Of a stretch of DNA of 64,000 nt, positions 1 through 10,787 are shown in pieces. A program made the translations under genes and the position numbers. The notes under the pieces are model-generated. The model made no database searches. It had not been told where the DNA came from and worked only from the letters and a program-made list of their open reading frames with translations. Each line of letters begins with the position of its first letter. The stretch's first letter is position 1. The DNA comes from Urophycis tenuis (lineage: Eukaryota; Chordata; Actinopteri; Gadiformes; Phycidae), in contig JAXIVH010000043.1 in NCBI GenBank assembly GCA_036785325.1, positions 2,055,174-2,119,173 on the forward strand. The letters are read 5' to 3'.

Positions 1-280
1 AAACAGGTAATTTTTGTACCTGCTTTCCAGTCTGAATGCCCTTATGACAGATGCCACGGTGAATCTGCTGAGATTTGGCTGGACTCTCAGTCCAGCCTCC
101 CTCAGCGTCAATCCATGGTTCACAACATGGTCCACAAGTTGCGCGAATTTCATTGCTTAAAGTTGGACCTCTTCTCCTTTCAGCTTCACCTCCTCCTGCT
201 TGAAGTCTTCCTCTACCTCTGCCTCCTTCTCCTCCTTCTCCGATTCCCCCTCTCATCCTCACTCTTCCTCTTCCTTCCAT
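1..280 (-). pseudogene. IS630/Tc1-like transposase, N-terminal fragment
   Basis: Reading leftward from an ATG at 280, the frame gives a Gly/Arg-rich leader and then a helix-turn-helix-like stretch containing VNHGLTLREAGLRVQPNLSR. I recognise this as the start of a multicopy fish transposase of the IS630/Tc1-mariner type, whose DDE domain would lie beyond the left edge. The frame shifts by one base near 150, between NEIRA and LVDHVVNHG, so this copy is not intact. The assignment rests on this short N-terminal pattern only. Confidence 0.5.
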
Positions 281-640
281 TTTGGTTAAGTTTGGTGAAC
301 TCACCTGCTGCATTTTTATAGTGCTTATACCTGATTGGTGTGTCTACAATTAAGCAATCTTGTGTTTCCACACCTGATGGCAGTGTTCAATCAACTGGCT
401 CATAGGTGTGGTAATTTGACAGTCAGTGCTTTAGAATTGCAAGGAAGTGACATCTTGATATACTTCTGTGTCTAATGCATAGACGTGTGTGTTAGTGTTT
501 CAAATCACTGTGTGTATTGTTTTGCACAAAGTGTGAACGGACTCATTGTGCTTACAGTGGTGCAAATCTGGGGCCGAGTTTTGCTCCTTGAGTGTAAGGT
601 TTTGATAATTGGGCAAAACTTTAGATTTTATTGTTTATTC
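281..640. other. Non-coding flank of the IS630-like fragment
   Basis: AT-rich sequence between the transposase start and the 3' end of the neighbouring LINE. It probably belongs to the 5' untranslated part of the IS630-like element, but I could not find a terminal inverted repeat. The short plus-strand frames here have no recognisable content. Confidence 0.3.
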
Positions 641-689
641 AATCGTAAAAAACTATTTGCCATTTTTAGATTTTTTTTTTTTTTGTAGC

Positions 690-3600
690 CCGCACCAAAG
701 ATAAAAACTTTTTCGGTAAAAGACACATTAAAAAGACTAAAAACCAAAGTTACAAAAGAGAAGAAACTTGCGAGTCTGGGGCACTCAGTAAAAACATGGA
801 ACAAAAAACAGTTTCTCTTAGGCCACAGAAAGGACATTGACATGAAACAGCAGGATTTAAAACCGTGACAAAGGCGTTTGAGGTGATGGCAACGTGTAGC
901 ACCCTCCACTGGAGGTCGGCTGTCCGTTTCTTGAGGGGAGGCTTGTATAGGACCCTCCACTGTGGCCGGGTCCCGTCCTGGTCTGTTGTTCCACACTGTG
1001 GAGGGTTCTGCCGCTCAGTCCTTTTTTGTTTAGTACTTTGGTGACGTTCTGATAAAATATTGTCTTGTCTGCTCGGTATAGGCTGAACTTGCCCGGGTTG
1101 CTGACAGCTAACAGGGGGCCGGTCTCCTCTCCTAGCTCTGAGCTCAAGAAGATGTCAGGGAATGGGTCTGTTGGGTCTGGCATGGCCTCTCCCCGGTTGT
1201 ACTTGATAAGGAGGCTCCTCTCCCTCTCACAGAGCCTCCGCCTCCAGAGCTCCAACAGCTGCTGGGCCACGCGGACCGACCTCATGCCTAGGAGAGAGCC
1301 CAGGGCCTCGGCCCCCGTCAGGTCCTGCCCAGGCCTCACGCTAGAGATGTCCAGCCTGCTCCCGTGTATCAGAGGCTCCTTTAATAACCAGTGCAGAGAG
1401 TTAGTTTCACACACATTACGGTTAAAAAAGGGCCCACGACTTAAAAACGCCCTGATAAAAAGGAGGAAACCCATTTAACTTAAAAAATTTAAAATCTGTT
1501 AAAAACAGAGCAGTATCCAGCCCCACTTTACTCACATGTCTGAGAATGCAGCTGGTCACATTCTTCCACACTAGGTCTGTCGGCCCTGTTAAATACCTTT
1601 TTATGAACTGAAGCCTGAAAGTGGCTGTTCTGCTGGCCAGGTGGATGAGGCCCTGGCCCCCCTCCTCTCTTGGTAGGTATAGCACCCCCTGTGGCACCCA
1701 GTGCAGACCCCCCCAAAAGAAATCAACCATCTTTTTCTGGATTTCAGCCAGTAGTCCAGAGGGGGGGTCTACACACGATAAGCGATGCCACAAAAGGGAT
1801 GCAACAAGATTATTTAAGATTAAAACTCTACCTCTGTAGGACATCTGAGGGAGTAGCCATTTCCATTTACTCATCCTCCCATCTACCTTTTCCAGGACGG
1901 TCTCCCAGTTTTTTCCCACCACAGCCTCATTCCCGAGGAAGACCCCGAGGTACTTCAGCCCGTCTTCTTTCCAGGCGAGGCCGTGGGGGAGAACCGGGAG
2001 ACCGTCAGACCAATCACCAACAGCGAGGGCTTCGCTCTTTTCCCAATTCACCCTCGCTGCTGATAAAACACTAAGGCTGCATCCGAATACGCATACTTGA
2101 CTACTATATAGTATGCATTTTGTAGTACGTGAAAAATATAGTACGTACGAATGCTTAGTACGCATTGTGTAGTACGGAAATGGTTCCCGAATGCGTACTA
2201 CCGCCACAGTGTACAACGGTAGGACACTACGCTATCCCACAATGCAGCAGTGTCTGATAACCGAAGAAGAAGAACGCCGCGGAGAAAATTAAAATAAATA
2301 AAAGCAGCGATATCAGGAGACGTTCGCGCAGAAAGAGATATTTTAATTCACTAGCAACGACAACAAGACAGAAAAGTTTGAGGTAAATGATCGGAGGTGA
2401 CTTTTTAATTTTGCCGGCATCTGATCTGCTGCGCACAGAGGGGAAATACGTCATCTCCAAAGATCCGGTAGCGTTTTCGGTGCTGTTCTACGTACGGCTG
2501 TAGCACGTACTACATTAACGGTCAAGTAGTAGACACTGAACAGAAATAGTATATACTGAGTATTCGGATGCAGCCTAAAATCATTAATAATATTTTCTAA
2601 AATATTGTATGAGTTTTAGTAAAAACAATTAGATCATCGGCGTATGCCGATAAAACAATGCTTCCATCAAAAACAGGTAAAACTAGACCTTCAATATTAA
2701 AACGTATCTTATTGAGGAGGGGTTCCAGGGAGAGCGCGTAGAGCATTCCAGACAGAGCACAGCCCTGCCTGACGCCTCTACACACTCTAAAAGGAGCACA
2801 CAGACTACCGTTTATCTTCAGCACACTCTCAACATCACTGTACATCACCTTGATCTTGCCTATGAAACCAGCGCTGAACCCAAATTTCTCCATAACTCTC
2901 CAGAGAAAGTTGTGTTCAATGCGGTCAAATGCCTTTTCCTGGTCTAGGGAAATCAGACCAGTGTTGCACCCCAATGAGCTGGAGACGTCCAAAACATTCC
3001 GAATGAGGTGGACATTGTCCACCATGGACCTGCCGGGCAGACAGTAGGTCTGGTCCCGGTGGATGAGATGCTCCATAGCCACCCCCAGCCTGGAGGCAAA
3101 GAGTTTGGACAGAAGCTTGTAATCCACACAGCAAAGACACAGGGCGCCGTTTTTTATGTCTTGCAAGTTGCCTTTTTTAGGCAGGAGGGTGATGACTGCC
3201 CTTCGGCAGGACGTGGGCATGGAGCCAGAGGCCAGACTCTCATTAAAAACATCTAAAAGATCATTTTCAAATATGTCCCAGAAGGCTTTATAAAACTCAA
3301 CAGTGAGGCCGTCTATGCCGGGAGCCCGCCGTGCCTGCATGCCCTGCAGGGCGGTTCGCAGCTCCTGCACTTGTAACGGCCCCTCTAGACAGGAGTTGAT
3401 CTCCTCAGAGACCTGAGGCAGTCCACTAGTGAACCCCTCCATTAAATCATCATCCTCCTCATACTGGCTTCTATAAAGAGATGAATAAAACTCGACTGCC
3501 CGCCTTCGAATCTGGCTTGGTTCCACAATCTCCCCTCCTGCTTCTGAAAGCAGTGTGTGGATTATCCGCCTCCGTCCGTTCTTCCTCTCCAGGCCGAAAA

Positions 3601-4310
3601 AGTAGCTAGAGGGAGCATCCATCTCTGCACTGGCTTGAAACCGGGACCTGACCAGTGCACCCTGTACTTTACTTTCCAACAGGTCAGCTAACACTAGCTT
3701 TTTTACTTTGAGGCTTTCAATATATCCTCGATCTCCTGTGGACTCACTTAAATTCTTTAGTTCCACTATATCAATCTCCTTCATAGATCTGGTGATGTCT
3801 CTGGTGACATTGAGGGTGTGCTGTTGACATAAAAGTTTGATTTGTGTTTTACCATGGTCCCACCACTGCCTAAAATCACCCTCTTTCTAAAAGCATCCCA
3901 AAAATAAATAAGCACCTCCCTAAACTTTTTGTCAAAGGTTAAAACCGAGTTAAAATGCCAGTAAGCACTTTTGGGCTTTATATTTCTAATAAATACATTA
4001 CATAAAACCAAAGAGTGATCAGTAAAAACCGCCGGGACAATTGTGCATGATTTATAAATATTAAAGTGATGCTTAAAACAATAAAAACGATCTAGTCTGG
4101 CTGAGGAGATCCTACTCTCTCTGAGGTGGGACCAGGTGTACTGACGGCAGTCTGCATGCATCCTTCTCTCAGCTGCCTCATTTTCAGTACAATTAAAATC
4201 CCCACCCAAGAATAACAAATCCTCCGTAGCACAACCATTTAAAACATCACTTAATTTATCTAAAAAAACCTTCCTCTCTGCACCGATTGTAGGAGCATAC
4301 TGTAACGGTT
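690..4310 (-). pseudogene. Tx1-type LINE A ORF2 (endonuclease-RT), broken
   Basis: Broken ORF2. The endonuclease segment (4310-3790) carries QYAPTIGAERKVFL and LGGDFNCTEN, with a truncated N-terminus. A frameshift near 3781 leads into the RT frame (3784-2597), which has the palm motif SAYADDLIVF close to its end and the upstream blocks PKKG, GLISLDQEKAFDR and GVRQGCALSG. The reading is cut by the MITE and resumes near 2068 with AARVNWEKSEAL, continuing to 1422 and then in a shifted frame to about 860. The expected Cys/His knuckle near the C-terminus falls at another frameshift around 900. With this many breaks it cannot encode an active protein. Confidence 0.85.
2075..2575. mobile_element. 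PIF/Harbinger-type MITE with TAA target duplication
   Basis: A 501-bp element with perfect 16-bp terminal inverted repeats, GGCTGCATCCGAATAC at 2075-2090 and its complement at 2560-2575. It is flanked by TAA at 2072-2074 and 2576-2578. A 3-bp TWA duplication is typical of PIF/Harbinger transposition. It splits the ORF2 reading frame of LINE A just downstream of the YADD motif. A 77-residue frame inside it matches one in the second copy at 50165, but the two copies are similar DNA overall, so this is not evidence of coding. Confidence 0.85.
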
Positions 4311-4454
4311 TGACTAGGATTAAGCAACAAGTCATTCATTACAAAGGACTCAATTAAAGTCACAACACACAACTCTACATTGTAAAGAGAAGGGCCGTGG
4401 GCTTTATTTTGTTGTATTGGGAAAAGCAGGTTTGTTTGAGCCGAGGGCTTTATT

Positions 4455-4635
4455 TTGTTATATTGACCAAGATGTTTTGAATTCATTTGAAATGTTCCCC
4501 ATACAGAGACTAAGGTAGGTAATATGGTATCCAGTGTGGGCAGCAAAGTAAGCATTTCATTGTTCAGGGAAACAAACGTGTTTCTTTACTGCACACATGA
4601 CAATAAAACCTTTGAATCCTTGAATCCTTGACCAG
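4455..4635 (+). mobile_element. 5'-truncated LINE 3' end inside LINE A
   Basis: The segment ends in a GACAATAAAACC-type 3' terminus followed by about two and a half copies of the octamer TTGAATCC, the usual tail of fish CR1/Rex1-group LINEs. It lies between the ORF1 and ORF2 remnants of LINE A, in the opposite orientation. No coding sequence is left. The left limit is a guess. The region 4310-4450 to its left holds two near copies of a GGGCTTTATTTTGTT stretch. Confidence 0.5.
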
Positions 4636-4649
4636 ACACCTCTTTCTGC

Positions 4650-5156
4650 CTAATATGGAGCCGGGCCGAGGAGCAAAACAAAACTAAATCTGGAAATAAA
4701 TCTTCAATTTTTACCCCATGTTGGTTTCTTGTCTCCTTTAAAAATCGAGTCATACTTTCAGCAGTGTACTGAGTTTTTTTTGTGGCTGTTGGTGAGGTTA
4801 GGAATTTCACTGCCATCTGAGGCATAATCGTCACTGTCGCTTTCCTCTACTGTGGCTCTCCTGTATGTGTGTTTATCTTCCTCATTAGCTTTACTTGTTT
4901 TCTACCTGGTCCAGAAAGATGACCGTGGCCCCGTTCATCCGAGCGGCCGATGTAATGCTGCCATGCCGACCTGGTCCCCCACAGCCAGACTAACGTCCTC
5001 CACGCTACACAGAAAACCCAGACAGATCTTAATGCCGTGTTTCCTGGTTAGCCTGGAAAGACCGTCTCCATTCACCATGACGGCAACGCACGCCGACCGG
5101 CGAGACACCGGTAGGAGACGAACAAAACCCGAAAATAAAACCCAATTAACCACCAA
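4650..5156 (-). pseudogene. Tx1-type LINE A ORF1 remnants
   Basis: Two pieces of ORF1 remain. The upstream piece (about 5060-4920) contains VSLAVGDQVGMAALHRPLG, which lines up with VLLAVGDRVGYANLSHASR near the start of ORF1 in the second LINE. The downstream piece (about 4790-4650) contains YTAESMTRFLKET and KIEDLFPDL, lining up with YTLEEINGFLDET and KVAEFFPDT at the end of that ORF1. The central part, including the expected zinc knuckle, is deleted. The match on both sides is what identifies this fragment. Confidence 0.7.
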
Positions 5157-5285
5157 AGAAAATTAACTAAAGTAACTCCCAGTGACTACTACTAAACTAT
5201 ACAGAAAATAAAAGTAATTAACCGAATAAACTGGAAAGAAAAGTAGAAAAACCACAATCATTCCGCAGCTCACCCACACTCCAGG

Positions 5286-5303
5286 GAGAGAGAGAGAGAG
5301 AGA
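5286..5303. repeat. (GA)9 between two tandem LINEs
   Basis: An 18-bp GA tract lies exactly between the 5' end of LINE A and the 3' end of the next LINE. In LINE sense it reads (TC)9. See the finding on TC-targeted insertion. Confidence 0.9.
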
Positions 5304-7734
5304 TTGATCCTAGTTAATTGTGTTTACAATTAAGTTTGTCAATCATCAAACAGAAATACATCAAACCAAATTCATACAAAAAACTCAAAACAGACAAAAA
5401 TGAAGGGAATAGATCAAAAATTTAGAAACGAGGTGTTCTCCCTGACAGAACACAACACATTTTGCACACTCCAAGTGTTCACAAAAACTCCTGTCTTTTT
5501 TGTCAGCCTGTAAAACTCAAACTCCACCCTGAGCCGAGCCGCCAGCAGCCCAGTCAGCATCAGAACCACGTCCTCTGACCCCACACCCCTCACACGGTTC
5601 TTCCTTGTCTTCCAAATAGCTAATTTGGCCAGTCCTGACATGAAGTTTATGAGTGTGTGTACATTCTTTTTACGTGCCATGTAGTATGGGCCATAGATAA
5701 AGAGACAAAAAGAAAAATGTTCTCCTAAGCCCCCAAACCATGACAGCAGTTGGCTGAATAGTATAGCCAGTCTGGAACACTGAATAAACAGATGGTATAT
5801 TGTTTCTATCTGCGAGCAGAAAGGACAGCCGTCCCCTGTGCCAGGATCAAGGTGCACCAGATATCTGTATGTAGCTATGGCCCCATGTACAATCCTCCAC
5901 TGGAGGTCGCCCGTCCTTTTATCGACAGGGGGTTTGTATAGGGACCGCCAACAGCCCCTCGGGGATGATCCGTTGCCAAAAAACTCAGTCCACCTCGACA
6001 CCTTCACCCCTGCCAGGGAGCGTAAGTTTAAAACCTTCACGCTGATATGATACATTGCCTTTTTCCCCAGAGACTCAAAATCTCCCAACTCTGGGGTCTT
6101 TAGAGACAGCAGGATGTCCACCTCATCCTGCCACTGTCCCACAGCAGGAGAAACAGTCAGGGAAGGAAAGACATACTCATATTCATCATCCCATTGGTCA
6201 GATATAGTACGGTCTTCAGCGAACGCTCTTAGGACTTCTGGCAGGGAAACACAAACCTCCACCAACCTGAGCAGCAGTCTATTTGATCTGATGTTGATCC
6301 GTTCGGCCAGATGAGGGATGGAGGTCTTCATAAGGTGACCCAGCTTCACACAGCCAGCCTCTCTCAGTCTGGACCTCAGGCTGACAGAACACAGAACCTG
6401 AGATTTGATTAAATTGTTCCCAAACAGGGGCTCCTCAAAAAGCCACATCCCTGGTGTCATCACAGCTTTCCGATGAGAGGTAAAAACCTGCCACGCCTGT
6501 AAAACAGACTGGTAAAAAGGTGTCAGACCAGTTAAATCCATGGACTGGGGCCGTAGCAGGAACAGGTGTTTATCCAATCCTAAACGACCAGCCCTCCTCA
6601 GCAGCAAACAGGCAGTATCCATCCATGGCAGGCCAAACCCGTAAAGCAGTCTCTGAACTGTCTGCAGCCTGAAAGCCGTGATGCGTGCTGCAATGTCCAC
6701 CAGACCTTGTCCTCCCTCCTGTACCGGCAGGTACAGTACCGCTGATCTCAGCCAGTGCAGCCCTGACCAGAAGAAATCCACGACTGCCCTCTGAATTCCT
6801 TCGATCAGGTCCCTTGGTGGAGGTAAAACTATCAGCCTATGCCAAAGGGTCGAGGCAACCAAGTTATTGACAATCAGGACCCTCCCCCTGTAGGAAAGCT
6901 GAGGTAGCAACCATTTCCATTTAGACAGTCTGGCACACACTCTCTCTATAGCACCTTCCCAGTTCTTCATCTGAAACTCCTCTGTTCCCAAAAAGACCCC
7001 CAACATGTTTATACCCTGCTTTCCCCAGCTGAGGTTTCCTGGTAACTTTGGCATTACCTTGTCTGCCCACTGCCCAACCTGCAAAGCTTGACTTTTCCCC
7101 AGTTCACTTTTGCTGAAGATGCCCTTTCGTACATGTCAAGGCTATTGCCCAGGGACACAACATCTCTCTCATTCCTGACCAATACACTGATATCATCCGC
7201 ATATGCTGACACCACCAGCGAGGGCCGCTGAGGCAACCCTGGTAGCATAATCCCGGACAATCTGGATCTTAACATAGTCAGAAGAGGCTCAATAGCCAAA
7301 GAGTATAGCTGTCCAGAGACAGGACATCCCTGTCTGATGCCTCTCTGAACCTGGACTGGACAGCTCAGCCCACCACCCACTTTCACCAAACAGAAAGCTT
7401 CCTTATATAGTAAACCCAGCAGTGATACAAACCCTTCTCCAAAACCAAACGCTCTTACAGTGGAAAAAAGAAACCCATGGTCAACCCTATCAAACGCTTT
7501 CTCCTGATCTATTGAAATTATACCCACATCAATGTTGTACAATTTACAAATGTCAAGTAAATCTCTCATGAGAAAGATATTATCCATGATGGATCTGTCC
7601 GATACACAGTAAGACTGGTCTCTGTGGATTATTAATTCCAAAATGTTTTTGAGCCTGTTGGCAAGCACTTTTGAAAAAAGTTTGTAGTCCGTGCATAACA
7701 AAGCCACCGGTCTCCAGTTCTTAAGTTCAGCCAA

Positions 7735-9104
7735 GGCCCAATCTCAATTCTCTATCTTACCCCTTCCCCTTCCCCTTGGCCCTTCCCCTTCCCCTACGTC
7801 TTGGCACTTGAAACAGAGGGGTAAGGGCTACATGCCCCTATGAATTGAGACAACACTCGTTACGGTTACGTCATCATACATTGACGACAAAATATTGACA
7901 ATTTGTTATACACACTGCATGGTGTTTTGTATCTTTTTCAGTTAATACGGTTTTGAATTTCATTGATGTTCAGAAACAATGTCTTTGTTAACCAACATGT
8001 CTTTATTTACAATTATGAATGGCTACAACATTGACCGCATGACTCACTCCCACATTTGCTTTGAAGCGTATTTTTTAAGATTTAGCGTATTTTGATTTCA
8101 GAAATTTCTGCTTGTTTTCGTGCCGAAAACGTATCAGCTGCCGGGTTTCCTCCGGTGTTCCTGTGTGAAAAAGGACCATATATGTAAAGCACGTATCGAT
8201 TTGTCTCTAGTTTTCTACACTGATATCAAACGGAATTCGCTGCTAATTGTGTTTAGTAAACTAGACATGCATGGAGTTCATTGCTAGTCAGAGAAATGTG
8301 TAGTTGTGCACTCAGCAATGTAACGTTCGCATATCGATTTTCAAAAAAGTTTCGATTGAGAATATGGTTGCAAATATATAGGTACAGGACTGTTTAGAGC
8401 ACAAAACAATACTGTCGTAAATTTTAAATCAATTATTTCAGCCGAAAATACTAGGGATGTCCGATATTGACTTTTTGCCGATATCCGATAGCCGATATTG
8501 TCCAAATTCTTAATTTCCGATACCGATATCAACCGATATGGTATACCGATATATACAGGCATTTTTATTTTCGCCCAGACTAATTTTAGGTCCCATATCT
8601 CCTGTTGTGGAATTAACACATCATCTACTTTTATTGTGATGCCTCACTAGATTGCATTTCACAAATTAACACTGTCTATAAAAAATAAGGACACTATTTC
8701 AACTTATGGAAAAGTGCCATACTTATGCACAAGCACATTATCGGTGGTAAAACCGATAACGATATGAACCGATATTACAAAAATAGGCTAATATCGTCCG
8801 ATATTATCGGTTGGCTGATATTATCGGACATCCCTAGAAAATACTTATTACTTACTTACTTACATTTATGTGACTCTCGTTGAGATCTGGCCGCCATTGT
8901 TGCCGGTTGCGCATTGTAATGGGTACCCCTTGGTTTCAAGTAAGCTCCCGATCTTACTTGGTTTCAAGGGGTGTATACCCCTTCCCCTTGGCCCTACCCC
9001 TCGGTCGAAATGAGAATTGAGATAGCCCTTGGTCTCACGTGAACGCGCAAAACCAAGGGGAAGGGGTAAGGGGAAGGGGTAAGATAGAGAATTGAGATTG
9101 GGCC
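7735..9104. mobile_element. Harbinger-like MITE inside RT of LINE 2
   Basis: A 1370-bp element with long terminal inverted repeats beginning GGCCCAATCTCAATTCTC, followed by runs of CCCCTTCCCC. It is flanked by CAA at 7732-7734 and 9105-9107. Removing it restores the LINE reading KKGD-LAELKNWRPV, which supports these exact ends. The 3-bp duplication suggests PIF/Harbinger, although CAA is not the usual TWA. It has no coding capacity and contains a hAT MITE at 8452-8836. Confidence 0.8.
8452..8836. mobile_element. hAT-type MITE with 8-bp target duplication
   Basis: A 385-bp element with terminal inverted repeats TAGGGATGTCC/GGACATCCCTA and an 8-bp duplication GAAAATAC at 8444-8451 and 8837-8844. 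This is a typical hAT signature. The inside is full of short repeats of the form CCGATAT. It sits within the Harbinger-like MITE, so it is the younger insertion. Confidence 0.9.
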
Positions 9105-10787
9105 CAAATCTCCTTTTTTGGGAAGAAGTGAATGAACTGCACGCCGACAGGATGCCGGTAACAGTCCTATCTGAGAACATTCCTGCAGCACCTCCCACAG
9201 GTCGGCCCCCAAACCCTTCCAGAAGTGCTTATAAAAATCTGCAGGCAGGCCGTCCAGTCCAGGAGCCCTACCAAGAGCCATCTGACCCACGGCAGCAGTG
9301 AGCTCCTCCAGGGAGATGTTGGCATCCAAGTCAGCTCTTTCCTCGGAACCCAGTTGAGGAAGCCCCTGCAACAGCTCGTCTGCACACTCTCTGTTCCAGC
9401 CCTCCATCCTGAAGAGGGCGCTGTAGAACTCTACGGCATGCTGTCTCATCTCCCCCGGGTCCGTCGTTACCGTACCATCCGGGAGGCGGAGACAGACCAT
9501 TTGTTTGGTCCGAGAGACAAACTTCTCCAGGTTAAAAAAGAAAGAGGTGGGAGCATCCATGTCTCTAATACTGGTGAACCGTGACCTGACCAAAGCACCT
9601 TTAACCCTCTCACGCAAAAAAGAACCCAGTTCTTGCTTCTTTTGTTTAAGGCTGTCTGTGCTGTTGTGAGTGAGTAAACTTTCCTCTAAGTCCCTAATAT
9701 CTATTTCTAGGTTCTGAATGACTCTATTGGCTATCACTGTGGAATGACTTGTGTATTGCTGACAGAAAATTCTAATATGTGCCTTGCCCACATCCCACCA
9801 CTGACTTAGGGACTCAAAATTCTTCTTCCTTTCCCTCCAAATTCCCCAGAACGTCTCAAATTTCTGACAGAAGTCGCTGTCTTGCAGCAGCTTAACATTA
9901 AAGTGCGAGTATGAGCTGCATTTAGTGGTTGGTGAGATGAGAAAATCTAACGTGACTAAATGGTGATCCGTGAAACCTACTGGGTAAATGTAACTGTTTA
10001 ATAGTCTGTTGCTAAGACCTTGTGATATGTAAACCCTATCCAGCCTGGCTGCACTCATGTTCCCATCCAACACCCTGACCCATGTGTACTGCCTAACCTG
10101 GGGATGTTTAACCCTCCATACATCTACTAGACCTGACTCTGAAATCACCCGTGATAAAAAAAGTGGATGCCTGTAAATGGGGTTCCTCTCCTGTTCTGTC
10201 CAACGTGAGATCTGTAGTCCAATTCCAATCTCCCCCCATGACTACACAATGGCTCTGATCACACTGCTTTAAGAAGTCATTTATTTTCCTAAAGATGGCC
10301 AGCCTGTCTGAGCTTTGATTCGGAGCATAGATATTAATGAAAAAGAAAGAAAGGTCCTGTATTTCTGCTCTTACCACTAAAACCCTGCCTGTCACTATCT
10401 CTGTGGTGGAGATGACATTAACATCCAGCCCTGGAGAAAACAGAATGGCTACACCAGCAGAGAAGTTAGTACCATGAGACAGAATATACTGGCCCTTCCA
10501 CCACAACCCCCAGTCTATCTCATTGTCTTCATCACTGTGCGTTTCCTGCAGGAAAACTATGTCTAATCTTTTATGTGTGAACATTTCTGAGATAACTGCC
10601 CTCTTCTGTCGGTCCCGTCCACCATTGATGTTCAAAGAGCCAACCCTTAGCTTAGACATAGAAAATTGAAAAAGAGGGATGATATATACAGATAGAGGAA
10701 ACAGCAAGAGAAAGATCACCAAGTGCAACACATTCATCATGACCTTACTTATTTATTCTAAGCCTTTTTACACCTTTTCCTCTAGTC

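Larger units (their letters stand above)
640..5285 (-). mobile_element. Tx1-type LINE, copy A (decayed)
   Basis: A non-LTR retrotransposon reading right to left. From its 5' end at about 5285 it has a short 5' UTR, remnants of ORF1 (5156-4650), and ORF2 with endonuclease, reverse transcriptase and a long C-terminal region. Protein patterns such as SKWKWLLPQMSYRGRVLILN are characteristic of Tx1/L1-like fish LINEs. The copy is broken by a Harbinger MITE (2075-2575), by an inserted LINE tail near 4455-4635, by deletions in ORF1 and the N-terminal endonuclease, and by several frameshifts. It aligns along its length with the second LINE at 5304-15897 but is clearly a different subfamily. Its 5' end abuts a short (GA)9 tract. 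The 3' end is unclear. Confidence 0.85.
5414..10659 (-). pseudogene. Tx1-type LINE 2 ORF2 (AP endonuclease, RT, C-terminal knuckle)
   Basis: ORF2 begins at the Met of MSKLRVGSLNINGGRD (10659); the hydrophobic residues upstream are probably untranslated. The endonuclease has LNINGGRD, FLQETHSDEDNEIDW, NIYAPNQ and GGDWNW. A one-base slip in a run of seven A/T bases near 10160 moves the frame; YTWVR and GFTDHHLVTLDF follow. RT starts near 9300 with FYKHFWKG and SCRRAVHSLLPKKGD, is interrupted at 9104-7735, then resumes with LKNWRPVALLCTDYKL, ISIDQEKAFDR, RGIRQGCPVSGQL and the catalytic SAYADDISVLV. Another one-base slip near 7090 precedes the long C-terminal part, which ends with a Cys-Cys-His-Cys knuckle (CPFCSQIETIYHLFIQC). 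The stop is at 5414. Confidence 0.9.

Noticed and set aside
2227..2460. 77-residue frame in the Harbinger MITE, also present in the copy at 50309-50539
   Set aside because: Both copies are the same repeat; similarity is at DNA level, and non-autonomous MITEs are not expected to code. No domain is recognisable.
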